From NCBI RefSeq assembly GCF_034651555.1, contig NZ_JAYEEQ010000003.1, forward strand, positions 211,274-275,273: a stretch of DNA of 64,000 bases. Reading direction: 5' to 3'. This stretch comes from Aurantibrevibacter litoralis (lineage in GTDB: Bacteria; Bacteroidota; Bacteroidia; Flavobacteriales; Flavobacteriaceae). The position numbers and the translations under genes were made by a program. Under the pieces are notes generated by a model. The model saw nothing but the letters and a program-made list of their open reading frames with translations, ran no database searches and was not told where the DNA came from. Below are positions 33,886 to 42,763 of this stretch, piece by piece (the stretch's first letter is position 1; each line of letters starts with the position of its first letter).

Positions 33886-34869
33886 TTATTGGGAGTTTAG
33901 ATACGCACTTCTCACCATTTTCGCAGTTTGATGCGCTCCGGTATGGCTCCAACCCGGAGGGAATACCAAATATTTTAATTTGTTGACTATTCCGGGAGCC
34001 TTCCAAACATCTTTTGCCAAGGCAATGAATTCGCCAAAGTATACGTCAAAAAAATTACCGGAATCCATTTTTCGGGTAATGCCATATTCAATTTGAAGGT
34101 CTTTTTGTTCCAATTGATAGGTGCCGAAAACCCGATCCCAAATATTGAGCAAATTGCAGAAATTGGTGTCCATATACAGCGGATTCCGAGCATGATGCAC
34201 TCGGTGATGTGAGGGTGTAAGAATCCATTTTTCTAAAAATCCCATTCGCCCGTCACGCATAAGATTTTCACCTACGTGTATAAATGCGCCCCAAGTACCA
34301 TCTACCAGCATAATCATAAATAACAATTCCGGTTGTACCCCCAACAAGATACACACCGTGGTACGAATACTATCGGCATAAGGGGCTTCCAGAAAAAAAT
34401 GGGCGTAAGTAACCGACAGATTCATATCTTCCGGTGCATGGTGGGTGCTATGCAAACACCAAAAAAGACGCACTTTATGCCCCAAGTAATGATATATAAA
34501 ATGTCCAAATTCCCAAACAATGTACGCATAGATAAACCAGTACCAGGTTAAGGTAGTTTGAAAAAGGGCATATTTTTGAAGCCACCCAATGATAAGCACA
34601 ACCAGTGCTATGGCTATAAACCTCCCTACAATACGATTAAAAATGTAGATCAAAAAATTGACTTTATATACTTTTGCCTGTGGTCTTTTATAAATAATTC
34701 CCAGCCCTAATTCCAGTAAAACGAGCAAGGGAATAATAGGGTAAACTAAGGCTACTATACCTTCGTAGGTGGTAAAGGCGGCGTAATTACCGGCTTTCAA
34801 GAGATTCCAAGCCTGTTGAATTCCCAAAAAACCAATGACTTCGGTATAGATGGTTTCCAAAAATTCCAT
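33886..34869 (-). CDS. Sterol desaturase/fatty acid hydroxylase family protein (paralogue)
   Basis: 327 residues, an integral membrane di-iron oxygenase family member. Histidine boxes are HYLGH near 126, HSTHH near 139 and HHRVHH near 222. Hydrophobic helices are near 40-60, 72-104 and 160-185. It shares the PPGWSHTGA ending and overall box spacing with the gene at 17726-18682, so the genome carries at least two members. It is followed on the same strand by no close partner. The substrate is unknown. Confidence 0.85.
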   Translation of the reverse strand: MEFLETIYTEVIGFLGIQQAWNLLKAGNYAAFTTYEGIVALVYPIIPLLVLLELGLGIIYKRPQAKVYKVNFLIYIFNRIVGRFIAIALVVLIIGWLQKYALFQTTLTWYWFIYAYIVWEFGHFIYHYLGHKVRLFWCLHSTHHAPEDMNLSVTYAHFFLEAPYADSIRTTVCILLGVQPELLFMIMLVDGTWGAFIHVGENLMRDGRMGFLEKWILTPSHHRVHHARNPLYMDTNFCNLLNIWDRVFGTYQLEQKDLQIEYGITRKMDSGNFFDVYFGEFIALAKDVWKAPGIVNKLKYLVFPPGWSHTGAHQTAKMVRSAYLNSQ

Positions 34870-34941
34870 GCGTATTAATTTTGATTGTGAAAAATACTAA
34901 AAAAATACGCAGCACCGTGTTTTAATATAAAACTAAGTGAA

Positions 34942-35802
34942 TTACGGCACTGTAGATAACCAATTGCGTAAGGCTCGCTTCACGTCGGCCTCCCTTTCCC
35001 AAAGAAAAAAATGATCTTCATCGGGTAGGTTAATCGTCTTTAGGGTAGCTGCACCCGTAAATTTACGTTGCATAAAAGCTACATTACTATAGGGCACCAA
35101 ACGGTCGCGGGTACCGTGCATAAGGAGTACGTTCTGCGAAAGGAATTCCAATTTAGGTTCCAGTTGTTTTAAATCGGTTTTTAGATAGATCAATTCATCG
35201 TTGGCGGGTTTTAAAGATCCCGGCACAATATACTTTAGTGGAAAATAGTAAAACGGATACCGCCATCGTTCCGGTTTTTCCGCAGTGGGGTCTAGGGCAC
35301 CTGCTAAAACCACCAAATTACGGTAAAGATCTGGCCGTTCTAATGCCATGGCCACGATTAGTGGACCGCCATAGGAATGACCAATTAAAGTGATCGCTTG
35401 TCCATTAGTTAGTTCCGAAATAAGTTTGTTGAGCAGCCGAGCCTGTGCTTCCAAATTAAGGCTTTTTCGAAAATTACTAAATCCGAATCCGGGTCTATCG
35501 GGCGCAATCATTCTAAAGTTGCCAAGCAATTCTGCATCTGTAAGGTAGGTCTTATAGGCATCCCAGCTGCCGGGCGAACCGTGAATAAAAACCAAAGTAG
35601 GTGCCGTAGGTGTCCCTGTTTCAATATAATGAATGCGCCGCCCTTCCCATTGAAGTGTTGTATCTACAAAGGAGACCTTCTTATTTTCAAAAAATTCAGC
35701 AGTTTCCTTTTTAGAACTTCGCATCGTAAAACACGAATAATTGAACAGCAAATAGCATAAAATTCCTGCTAGGATAAGGTATTTTTTCTTGAAGATTCTC
35801 AT
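34942..35802 (-). CDS. Alpha/beta hydrolase, membrane-anchored
   Basis: 286 residues. The N-terminal helix ILAGILCYLLFNYSC ends in a Cys that may be a lipobox (NYSC). The hydrolase has the oxyanion motif IHGSPGSWDAYK, the nucleophile elbow GHSYGG (Ser near 143), Asp in MHGTRDRLVP and His in DEDHFF, so the triad is complete. It resembles haloalkane dehalogenase/esterase-type hydrolases, and the substrate cannot be read. It is a single gene with no clear promoter box. Confidence 0.82.
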   Translation of the reverse strand: MRIFKKKYLILAGILCYLLFNYSCFTMRSSKKETAEFFENKKVSFVDTTLQWEGRRIHYIETGTPTAPTLVFIHGSPGSWDAYKTYLTDAELLGNFRMIAPDRPGFGFSNFRKSLNLEAQARLLNKLISELTNGQAITLIGHSYGGPLIVAMALERPDLYRNLVVLAGALDPTAEKPERWRYPFYYFPLKYIVPGSLKPANDELIYLKTDLKQLEPKLEFLSQNVLLMHGTRDRLVPYSNVAFMQRKFTGAATLKTINLPDEDHFFLWEREADVKRALRNWLSTVP

Positions 35803-35964
35803 TTCAATACGGCCAATGTACTTTACGTTTTGTAAGTCTATTGTTGCTCAAAAACTTACATCGCTGTCCGTGGTTTTGTTTCTTGCTAAAAACTACCTTA
35901 TCAAGCGGTGAATGTTCATTCATGCCTTTTTAACTATAAGGTAGCTGAAATATCAGAAATAAAT

Positions 35965-36004
35965 AATTTCTTGATACTGACTATGGCTATGGCTTGCCTC
36001 GGGG
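35965..36004. repeat. Short remnant of the inverted-repeat element
   Basis: AATTTCTTGA then ACTGACTAT matches the outer half of the left end of the 28041-28341 element. It is joined directly to GGCTTGCCTCGGGG, which matches the right end in the opposite orientation. It looks like an end-to-end deletion product. It lies 12 bases after the stop of the acyltransferase gene. Confidence 0.55.
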
Positions 36005-36015
36005 AATTCTTTAGA

Positions 36016-36903
36016 TTAAACAAACTTTAGCGGCACCTTGTCTTTGTGTTTCCACCGTTTGTGTGTCCAAAAATAATACTCGGGTTTTTCACGAATTTGT
36101 TTTTCGGTTTCTCTTAAAAATCGATCTGTAATTTCGTTTTTTTCGGTTGCTGAAGCTGCTGTAGTAATTGGAATAAGCTCTGCCCGATAATACCCTCGCT
36201 TTACTTTTGTCACTTTTAAGAAAACAACCGCCAAATCTAATTTGCGCGCAATGGTTTCGGCACCGTTAAAAACAGGCACTTTAATCCCCATAAAGTCGCT
36301 CCAATACTGCGCCTTATGTTTTTGGGGCGACTGGTCGCTAACCATTCCATAAGAGGCTCGGATTCCCATTTGCTCGTTGCGCATGATGACTTTTACCGTA
36401 TCGCTTTGCGTAATTGGCGTGGTATTCCATTTAGCCCGCATTTTTCTAAGGAGCCGGTCAAAATATACATTCTCTATTTTTTGATATACTGCATAGCCTT
36501 TGGATTGCACATAATTGTTGAGGCTCACATTCCACTCCCAATTGGCATAATGGGCACAAAGAATTAGGATACTCTTAGATTTTTCCAGTTCTCTAAGTAC
36601 CTCAATGTTGATAACTTCGTAGCGTTTTTTTACTTCCGATTTAGAAAGGTTCATGGTTTTAATCATTTCCAAAAACATATCGCACATGTGTTTGTAAAAG
36701 GTAACCTCAATGTGCTTTCGCTCTGCTTCCGATTTTTCGGGAAACACGAGTCTAAGATTTTCCGAAACTACTTTTTTGCGATACCCAAAAATTGGATATA
36801 CAAGGATAAAAATCACATCAGAAAAAAAATAAAACAAGGAATACGGGAGCACGGAAATGAGCCACAAAAGCGGATACGCCAATACAAATACAAGTAGCTG
36901 CAT
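36016..36903 (-). CDS. Lipid A biosynthesis acyltransferase (LpxL/HtrB family)
   Basis: 295 residues with an N-terminal membrane helix (LLVFVLAYPLLWLISVLPYSLFYFF). The catalytic HX4D/E motif is CAHYANWEW near 119 and the acceptor-site region includes GMVSDQSPQ. It transfers a late acyl chain to lipid A at the inner membrane. It is divergent from the rhomboid gene, and two back-to-back exact -7 boxes lie in the 59-base gap between the two starts. Confidence 0.88.
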   Translation of the reverse strand: MQLLVFVLAYPLLWLISVLPYSLFYFFSDVIFILVYPIFGYRKKVVSENLRLVFPEKSEAERKHIEVTFYKHMCDMFLEMIKTMNLSKSEVKKRYEVINIEVLRELEKSKSILILCAHYANWEWNVSLNNYVQSKGYAVYQKIENVYFDRLLRKMRAKWNTTPITQSDTVKVIMRNEQMGIRASYGMVSDQSPQKHKAQYWSDFMGIKVPVFNGAETIARKLDLAVVFLKVTKVKRGYYRAELIPITTAASATEKNEITDRFLRETEKQIREKPEYYFWTHKRWKHKDKVPLKFV

Positions 36904-36918
36904 GTCTTAAAAGTTAGG

Positions 36919-36936
36919 CAAATATAGCTATATTTG
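36919..36936. promoter_or_regulatory. Back-to-back divergent -7 boxes
   Basis: CAAATATA at 36919-36926 (minus-strand TATATTTG) and TATATTTG at 36929-36936 are separated by two bases and form a perfect 18 bp palindrome. One serves the acyltransferase (start 36903) and the other the rhomboid gene (ATG 36963). Clear -33 elements are not seen for either. Confidence 0.5.
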
Positions 36937-36962
36937 AACCATTACATAATTAGCAATACAAA

Positions 36963-37616
36963 ATGAACCAACTTCATATAGCTACCATTGCCATCATTGC
37001 TGCTAACATCGCTATTTCATTAAAAGGTTTTAACGACCTGTCGTTTTTTGACCGTTATAAATTTGGGATTGCCCAAATACAATCCGGACAAAAAGAACGG
37101 ATGATCACCTCCGGTTTTCTTCATGTAGATATAACACATTTATTCTTTAATATGTTTACGCTTTATTTTTTTGCAAATGTGGTCATTACCGATTTTAGTC
37201 AGTCGCTATTCCTTTTCATCTATTTTGTGAGCCTTTTAGCAGGTAGCGTATTGGCACTATATTTTCATAAAACTGAACCCTATTACAGTGCCGTGGGCGC
37301 CAGTGGTGCGGTTACAGGTATCTTATATGCTGCTATACTATTGCGCCCTGAGATGCAACTGGGGTTCATGTTTATCCCTATTCCAGTGCCCGCCTATGTG
37401 GTTGGGATTGGGTATTTGCTCTATTCTATTTACGGCATGAAAAGTAGGCTGGGCAATATTGGCCATACGGCTCATTTTGGGGGTGCCATAGGGGGTTACC
37501 TTTGTACGCTGCTATTTAGACCTTCGCTTTTAGTAACAGATACGTTGATGGTATTTCTCTTGGCTATACCGATCGTTTTTCTTTTTGTGTTGGAAAAAAC
37601 AGGGAAGCTTCAATAG
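36963..37616 (+). CDS. Rhomboid-family intramembrane serine protease
   Basis: 217 residues with six predicted helices. The catalytic Ser is in GASGAVTGILY near 115 and the catalytic His in IGHTAHFGGAIGGYL near 168. The HVDITHLFFNMFTLYFF segment corresponds to the conserved L1 loop/TM2 region with the oxyanion Asn. It cleaves membrane proteins within the bilayer of the inner membrane; targets unknown. Length is that of the compact bacterial form with no extra domains. Confidence 0.9.
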   Translation: MNQLHIATIAIIAANIAISLKGFNDLSFFDRYKFGIAQIQSGQKERMITSGFLHVDITHLFFNMFTLYFFANVVITDFSQSLFLFIYFVSLLAGSVLALYFHKTEPYYSAVGASGAVTGILYAAILLRPEMQLGFMFIPIPVPAYVVGIGYLLYSIYGMKSRLGNIGHTAHFGGAIGGYLCTLLFRPSLLVTDTLMVFLLAIPIVFLFVLEKTGKLQ

Positions 37617-37932
37617 CCTTTTTACTTGTCTCGAAAATGGCATAGCGTACATATTAGTCCACGGGTTATGTATAAGCCTCAGGACAGACAAACTGGTTTA
37701 ACAATTTTGAAACTAACTTTTAAAATCGGATACTACATGGTATTGTAAATCCATTAAGAACGTACACATTGGCATTTAAAGCCTCCGGTTTAAACGGGGC
37801 TGAGGACGCAATAGATTTTCACTAGAACCAAAAAAGCCCGAAAATTGGAATTCGGGCTTATTCTATTAAAATCATTTATTTATGAATCTTACAAAGCTAC
37901 CAGCCATATAGGATTTGACCCTTTAAATTGCA
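37617..37932. other. Convergent intergenic region
   Basis: 316 bases between the convergent rhomboid and TlpA-like genes. It holds one terminator hairpin near its right end and otherwise shows no coding or RNA signal. Confidence 0.5.
37830..37859 (-). terminator. Intrinsic terminator after the TlpA-like gene
   Basis: Stem AAGCCCGAA / TTCGGGCTT with an 8-base loop; on the minus strand it is followed by a run of T. It could act in both directions. Confidence 0.75.
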
Positions 37933-39042
37933 TTATTGCAGCAATTCAGCTATTTTTTCTTCCAAGGCCGGACCTCTAAGGTCTTTGGCAATAATAACCC
38001 CGTTTTCATCCAAAATAAATGTAGCCGGTATGGCATTTACATTATAAAGTTTGGCTATTTCATCATCGTAATAGGCCAAGTTAGAAACATGCTGCCATGC
38101 CAAACCATCGTCTGCAATGGCCTTGTGCCAATCGGCTGCATTTTTATCTAAAGAAACTCCGAGAATACGCAATCCCTTATCTTGGTATTTGTTATACACT
38201 TGCACTACGTTAGGATTTTCCATTCGACAAGGTTTGCACCATGCCGCCCAAAAATCGACAATTGTAATTTTGCCCATAGCTTCTTTTAATGCCAATTCTG
38301 CACCCTCCGGAGTGGGTGCCGAAAATTCCGGAGCGACAGCACCTATGGAGGTGTCTTTAGTTTTACCCAAACGCTCTTGTATGCTCTTAGCTACTTTAGT
38401 GGCTTTTATTTCGGGGGTTAATGCTTCAAAAAGTTCCGAAATTTCATTTTCAGGTAAAGATTTAGTCGCAAATGCCCGATCTAAGAGCAACGCAGAAATC
38501 AATCCATTGGGGTGTTTTTTGATATAATCTATTTCAAAATTTTTATATTCCTCTTGCAATTCAAAAAACTCATCGCGCAAAGATTTTATGCTTATGGTGT
38601 CTCTTGCCGCATTGGCATTTTGCAGATCGCTGTTAATAGACATTGCCCTTGCTGAAATTTCTCTGGATTGCTCCAAATAATCTCCAAAAATATCATTTTG
38701 TAAAGTGCCTTCTATCTTCGCAAGACCGAGACTATCCTTATGTCCTTGAACGTTAATTTCACCCTTTTCCACGATTACGGTTCCGTACCCCAATCCTTTG
38801 TCTATAAAGATGTAGTGAAGCTCCGGCACATCGGCAGCCCCCGAGAAAAAAAATGTATTACCTTGAACGGTTGTTGTGTCTACATCTACGGGCTGATTGT
38901 TATCCCCAATTTTTTTAAGAAAAACCAAGGTGCCATCCTCCAATTCACCGGTTAAAGTGGCTGAGATTTCAAAACCATCTGGCTTTGATTTACAAGCAAA
39001 TAGTACTACACCTAATACTAAAATCCATACGAATTTCCTCAT
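37933..39042 (-). CDS. TlpA-type thiol-disulfide protein with N-terminal DUF4369
   Basis: 369 residues. A signal peptide ends in VVLFAC (Cys17), a lipobox. Residues 25-125 form the DUF4369 beta-domain (ISATLTGELEDGTLVFLKKI). A helical linker (130-215) follows, and residues 235-369 are a thioredoxin/AhpC-TSA domain with WAAWCKPCRMENP (CxxC active site). It is probably a periplasm-facing disulfide reductase anchored to a membrane. This domain order is very common in Bacteroidota. It is a single gene with a -7 box at 39060 and its own terminator. Confidence 0.88.
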   Translation of the reverse strand: MRKFVWILVLGVVLFACKSKPDGFEISATLTGELEDGTLVFLKKIGDNNQPVDVDTTTVQGNTFFFSGAADVPELHYIFIDKGLGYGTVIVEKGEINVQGHKDSLGLAKIEGTLQNDIFGDYLEQSREISARAMSINSDLQNANAARDTISIKSLRDEFFELQEEYKNFEIDYIKKHPNGLISALLLDRAFATKSLPENEISELFEALTPEIKATKVAKSIQERLGKTKDTSIGAVAPEFSAPTPEGAELALKEAMGKITIVDFWAAWCKPCRMENPNVVQVYNKYQDKGLRILGVSLDKNAADWHKAIADDGLAWQHVSNLAYYDDEIAKLYNVNAIPATFILDENGVIIAKDLRGPALEEKIAELLQ

Positions 39043-39059
39043 TTGAATATATTTTTTTG

Positions 39060-39067
39060 CAAATGTA
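39060..39067 (-). promoter_or_regulatory. -7 box upstream of the TlpA-like gene
   Basis: Minus-strand TACATTTG, exact, 17 bases from the start codon at 39042. Confidence 0.45.
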
Positions 39068-39283
39068 GGTATATATCATGTATAAAAAAAGCCCTTAACA
39101 TTTATGAAACAGTATGCGCATTAACGCAATATCGGAGTTACACAAGAATCGTGATATGCATGCGGGGGCATTCGCTTGCCCGTGTGTTACTTTCCGTTGT
39201 GGTGCAGATGGACATGCGGACTTGGCAATGTAGCGTACATGTTCTTTTTTGTAACGTTTGGGCTTATTCGGTGGTTGTTTCCT

Positions 39284-39781
39284 TTAGAATTGATACCGAA
39301 TACCGAGGGCGATATCAAAATCAAAATTATCCGAGAAATCATCAAAACCAACCAGACCAATCTCAGGCCTAAAATCGAGCGACAACAATAGCGGAATATC
39401 AAAATTATATTCAACACCAATAGTACCTGCCGCAAATACAAACAATCCGCCATCTGGAGTACTTTGATTAGGAAAGGAATTGAAATCGACACTGCCTAAT
39501 CCACCTCCAACACCATAATACCAATTAAAATTGCCATCAAGCGTTCGTACCCAATGGTACAATCCGGTGAGCTTAAAGGCGTCAAAATTGCGATTATTTC
39601 GCCAGCCTAAATCGGCCTCAACCCTGTTGTAGCGACCAATTGATTTTTGATACGATATTTCGGCTCCAAAACCATCACTATCGCCCAACCTAAGACCCAA
39701 AGCATGATCTGCAATCTGTTGCGCACCAACACTAAACGATCCAATAAGGGCAATACATAAAATCAGCTTCTGCATTTTCAT
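39284..39781 (-). CDS. Outer-membrane beta-barrel protein
   Basis: 165 residues with a Sec signal peptide (MKMQKLILCIALIGSFSVGA, cut near GAQQ). The mature part has alternating beta strands and glycine/aromatic girdles (GLYHWVRTLDGNFNWYYGVGGG, TIGVEYNFDIPLLLSLDFRP) and ends in a terminal Phe (IALGIRYQF), as required for barrel assembly. It is probably an 8-stranded OmpW/OmpX-like barrel. Function unknown. The 39068-39283 stretch downstream shows nothing I can support. Confidence 0.78.
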   Translation of the reverse strand: MKMQKLILCIALIGSFSVGAQQIADHALGLRLGDSDGFGAEISYQKSIGRYNRVEADLGWRNNRNFDAFKLTGLYHWVRTLDGNFNWYYGVGGGLGSVDFNSFPNQSTPDGGLFVFAAGTIGVEYNFDIPLLLSLDFRPEIGLVGFDDFSDNFDFDIALGIRYQF

Positions 39782-39832
39782 AAATTTCTTTTTAGGTATT
39801 TATTTTAGTTCATTGTTCAATAAAACTTAAAT

Positions 39833-42763
39833 TTGTTCTCAAAATTGTTTAGGTTGGATAAAAATATTTTTAAGGAGCTTCATAACACACTCTCTGGCGA
39901 ATTGCTCACAGACAAATTAAGCACAACGCTCTATGCTACCGATGCTTCGGTGTACCGGAAAATACCGCTGGCAGTGGCTTTTCCTAAAACCGAAAAGGAT
40001 ATCAAAAATCTTATTATTTTTGCCAAAAAGCACGCTATAGGGCTCATTCCCAGAACGGCGGGCACCTCTTTGGCAGGTCAATGTGTTGGTGAAGGTATAG
40101 TGGTTGATGTGTCTAAATATTTCACTTCCATAGTTCATTTGGATGAAGCCAAAAGGCAGGTGACGGTGCAGCCTGGGGTCATTAGAGATGAGTTAAACCT
40201 TTTTTTAGCACCTTACGGACTTTTTTTTGGTCCTAATACATCTACCGCCAATCGTTGTATGATTGGGGGTATGGTAGGCAACAATTCTTCGGGAACTACC
40301 TCTATTCAATATGGCGTTACCCGGGATAAAGTGGTGTCTATGAAAACCATTTTGTCTGATGGGTCTGAAGCGGAATTTAAAGCCATTTCAAAATCGGAAT
40401 TTGAAGATAAAATTCAATTTAAAAACCTTGAAGGAAAAATTTACAAAAAGATATATAAAGAACTAAAAAATAAGGATGTACAAATTGAAATAAAAACAAA
40501 TTTTCCAAAACCAAAAATCCACAGGCGCAACACGGGTTATGCTGTTGATGCACTTTTAGACGCCCAAATTTTTGGAGGAAATGATGATCTAAATCTTTGC
40601 AAACTACTTAGTGGTAGTGAAGGTACCTTGGCATTTACGACCGAGATTACCTTGCAACTCGATGTGCTACCGCCAAAATTAGCGGCCATGGTGGTTACTC
40701 ATTATCGCAGCTTAGAAGATTGTTTGGCTGATGTGGTTCCGGTGATGAAGCATGACTTGCATACTTGTGAGATGATGGACAAGGTAATCTTGGATTGCAC
40801 AAAAAATAATAGGGCACAACTGGAAAATCGCTTTTTTGTAGAAGAAGATCCAGCAGCGTTGCTTATGTTGGAGGTAAAAGCTAACACCGAAGAAGAGCTG
40901 GAAAAGCAACTCCGATCACTGTTGAATACTATTGAACGATCCGGGCTAAGCTATGCCCATCCTGTTTTAAAAGGAGAGGATATCCATAAGGCCATAGAGC
41001 TGAGAAAAGCAGGCTTGGGTCTTTTGGGTAATATTGTGGGCGATATGAAAGCTGTAGCTTGTATTGAAGATACTGCGGTAGCCTTACCCGACCTCAAAGA
41101 TTTTATTGGCGAGTTTACCCAGATCATGAAAGCGTATCATCAAGATGCGGTGTACTATGCCCATGCCGGCGCCGGTGAATTGCACCTAAGACCAATTCTT
41201 AATCTTAAAAAATCGACCGATGTTGTCTTATTTAGGGCGATTACCTCGGATGTAGCCAAGCTTACCAAGAAGTACAACGGCTCCTTTAGTGGAGAACATG
41301 GTGATGGCATTGTACGTGCCGAATTTATACCTATAATGATCGGTGCCAAGAACTACGAACTACTAAAACGCATAAAATCGTATTTTGACCCTAATGGCAT
41401 TTTTAATCCCGGAAAAATTGTAGATGCCTACCCCATGGATGAAGCCTTGCGTTATGAAATTGATAGGGAAGAGCCCCAAATTACTACCTTAATGGATTTT
41501 TCGGATAGCGAAGGAATTCTAAAGGCTGCGGAAAAATGCAATGGTAGCGGCGACTGTAGAAAGACCGCCGTAATGTCTGGTGCCATGTGCCCCAGTTACC
41601 ACGCTACAAAAAATGAAAAAGATACCACAAGAGGAAGAGCTAATGCCTTGCGCGAGTTTTTGACTACCGGAGCTGAGGGCAATAAATTTGACCAGCCCGA
41701 ATTAAAAAAAGTATTCGACCTCTGCTTAAGTTGTAAAGCCTGTGCCAGCGAGTGCCCCAGCAATGTTGATGTGGCCACCTTAAAAGCGGAATTTCTGTAC
41801 CAATACCAAGAGGCTAACGGGTATTCGTTACGGAGCAGGTTATTTGCCTACAATACCAAATTAAATAAATTAGGGAGCGCAATTTCTTGGATGACAAACA
41901 CTGTTTACGGGTCTTCATTTTTATCGGGCATAGCAAAAAAATGGTCGGGTGTTGCGTTAGAAAGATCCCTTCCCAAGGTTTGGAGTGTTGATTTTGATAA
42001 ACACCTCAAATCAATTAAAAATCAATATGCTATATCAAAAGATAAAATAGTTTTATACATTGATGAGTTTACCCATTATCTGGATGTGGATTTGGGAAAG
42101 GATGCTATAGAAGTTTTAACGCGGCTAGGGTACGATGTTCAGCTTTTTTATGCCGAAAGCGGGCGTACTTTTCTTTCTAAAGGGTTTTTGAAACAGGCAC
42201 AAAAGTTAGCCGTGAGCAATACGGAGCAATTAAAGCGCTTTGCGGAAGTAGGAATTCCGGTGGTTGGGTTAGAGCCCTCTGCCGTACTTACATTCCGCGA
42301 TGAATATAAACGATTGGTAGCCGATAAAGAAGCGGCAGAAATAGTTGCTAATAATGCGTTTTTAATTGAAGAGTTTTTGGCTCAGGAAATTGCACAGGGA
42401 AAATTGCAAAAAAATCAGTTTACTTCAGAAGCGCGCACGGTCAAAATTCACAACCACTGTCATCAAAAGGCACTGAGTAATCAAAAGGTAACTTTCGACA
42501 TTTTGAATTTACCTGAAAATTACGAGGTCTCTATCATTGCCTCCGGATGCTGTGGTATGGCAGGCTCTTTTGGTTACGAAAAGGAGCATTATGACATAAG
42601 TATGCAAATAGGAGAACTAAAATTATTTCCGGCCATAAGAAAATCTGGGCAGGAAGTGATTATTGCTGCGAATGGCACAAGTTGCAGACATCAAATACAG
42701 GATGGTACCAAACGGACGGCTTTGCATCCAATCACTATCTTAAAGGCGGCCTTACTCAATTAA
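39833..42763 (+). CDS. Large FAD-linked oxidase with Fe-S domain (D-lactate/glycolate dehydrogenase type)
   Basis: 976 residues. Residues 20-280 are the FAD-binding PCMH domain (PRTAGTSLAGQCVGEGIVVDVSK, then NRCMIGGMVGNNSSGTTSIQYG). Residues 280-560 are the FAD-oxidase C-terminal domain, ending GEHGDGIVRAEF and FDPNGIFNPGKI. Next comes a Cys-rich ferredoxin-like part (KCNGSGDCR, CLSCKACASECPSNVD). The end holds a GlpC/CCG-type domain (HNHCHQKAL, then SGCCGMAGSFGYEKEHYD). This matches Dld-II/YdiJ-type quinone-linked dehydrogenases of D-2-hydroxy acids. No ATG lies near the start; TTG codons at 39833, 39845 or 39854 are the candidates. The 3' end overlaps the convergent phosphoesterase by 8 bp. 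Confidence 0.85.
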   Translation: MFSKLFRLDKNIFKELHNTLSGELLTDKLSTTLYATDASVYRKIPLAVAFPKTEKDIKNLIIFAKKHAIGLIPRTAGTSLAGQCVGEGIVVDVSKYFTSIVHLDEAKRQVTVQPGVIRDELNLFLAPYGLFFGPNTSTANRCMIGGMVGNNSSGTTSIQYGVTRDKVVSMKTILSDGSEAEFKAISKSEFEDKIQFKNLEGKIYKKIYKELKNKDVQIEIKTNFPKPKIHRRNTGYAVDALLDAQIFGGNDDLNLCKLLSGSEGTLAFTTEITLQLDVLPPKLAAMVVTHYRSLEDCLADVVPVMKHDLHTCEMMDKVILDCTKNNRAQLENRFFVEEDPAALLMLEVKANTEEELEKQLRSLLNTIERSGLSYAHPVLKGEDIHKAIELRKAGLGLLGNIVGDMKAVACIEDTAVALPDLKDFIGEFTQIMKAYHQDAVYYAHAGAGELHLRPILNLKKSTDVVLFRAITSDVAKLTKKYNGSFSGEHGDGIVRAEFIPIMIGAKNYELLKRIKSYFDPNGIFNPGKIVDAYPMDEALRYEIDREEPQITTLMDFSDSEGILKAAEKCNGSGDCRKTAVMSGAMCPSYHATKNEKDTTRGRANALREFLTTGAEGNKFDQPELKKVFDLCLSCKACASECPSNVDVATLKAEFLYQYQEANGYSLRSRLFAYNTKLNKLGSAISWMTNTVYGSSFLSGIAKKWSGVALERSLPKVWSVDFDKHLKSIKNQYAISKDKIVLYIDEFTHYLDVDLGKDAIEVLTRLGYDVQLFYAESGRTFLSKGFLKQAQKLAVSNTEQLKRFAEVGIPVVGLEPSAVLTFRDEYKRLVADKEAAEIVANNAFLIEEFLAQEIAQGKLQKNQFTSEARTVKIHNHCHQKALSNQKVTFDILNLPENYEVSIIASGCCGMAGSFGYEKEHYDISMQIGELKLFPAIRKSGQEVIIAANGTSCRHQIQDGTKRTALHPITILKAALLN

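Noticed and set aside
39043..39372. Two overlapping plus-strand frames of 71 and 109 codons
   Set aside because: They cover the promoter of the TlpA-like gene and the end of the beta-barrel gene; no conserved content.
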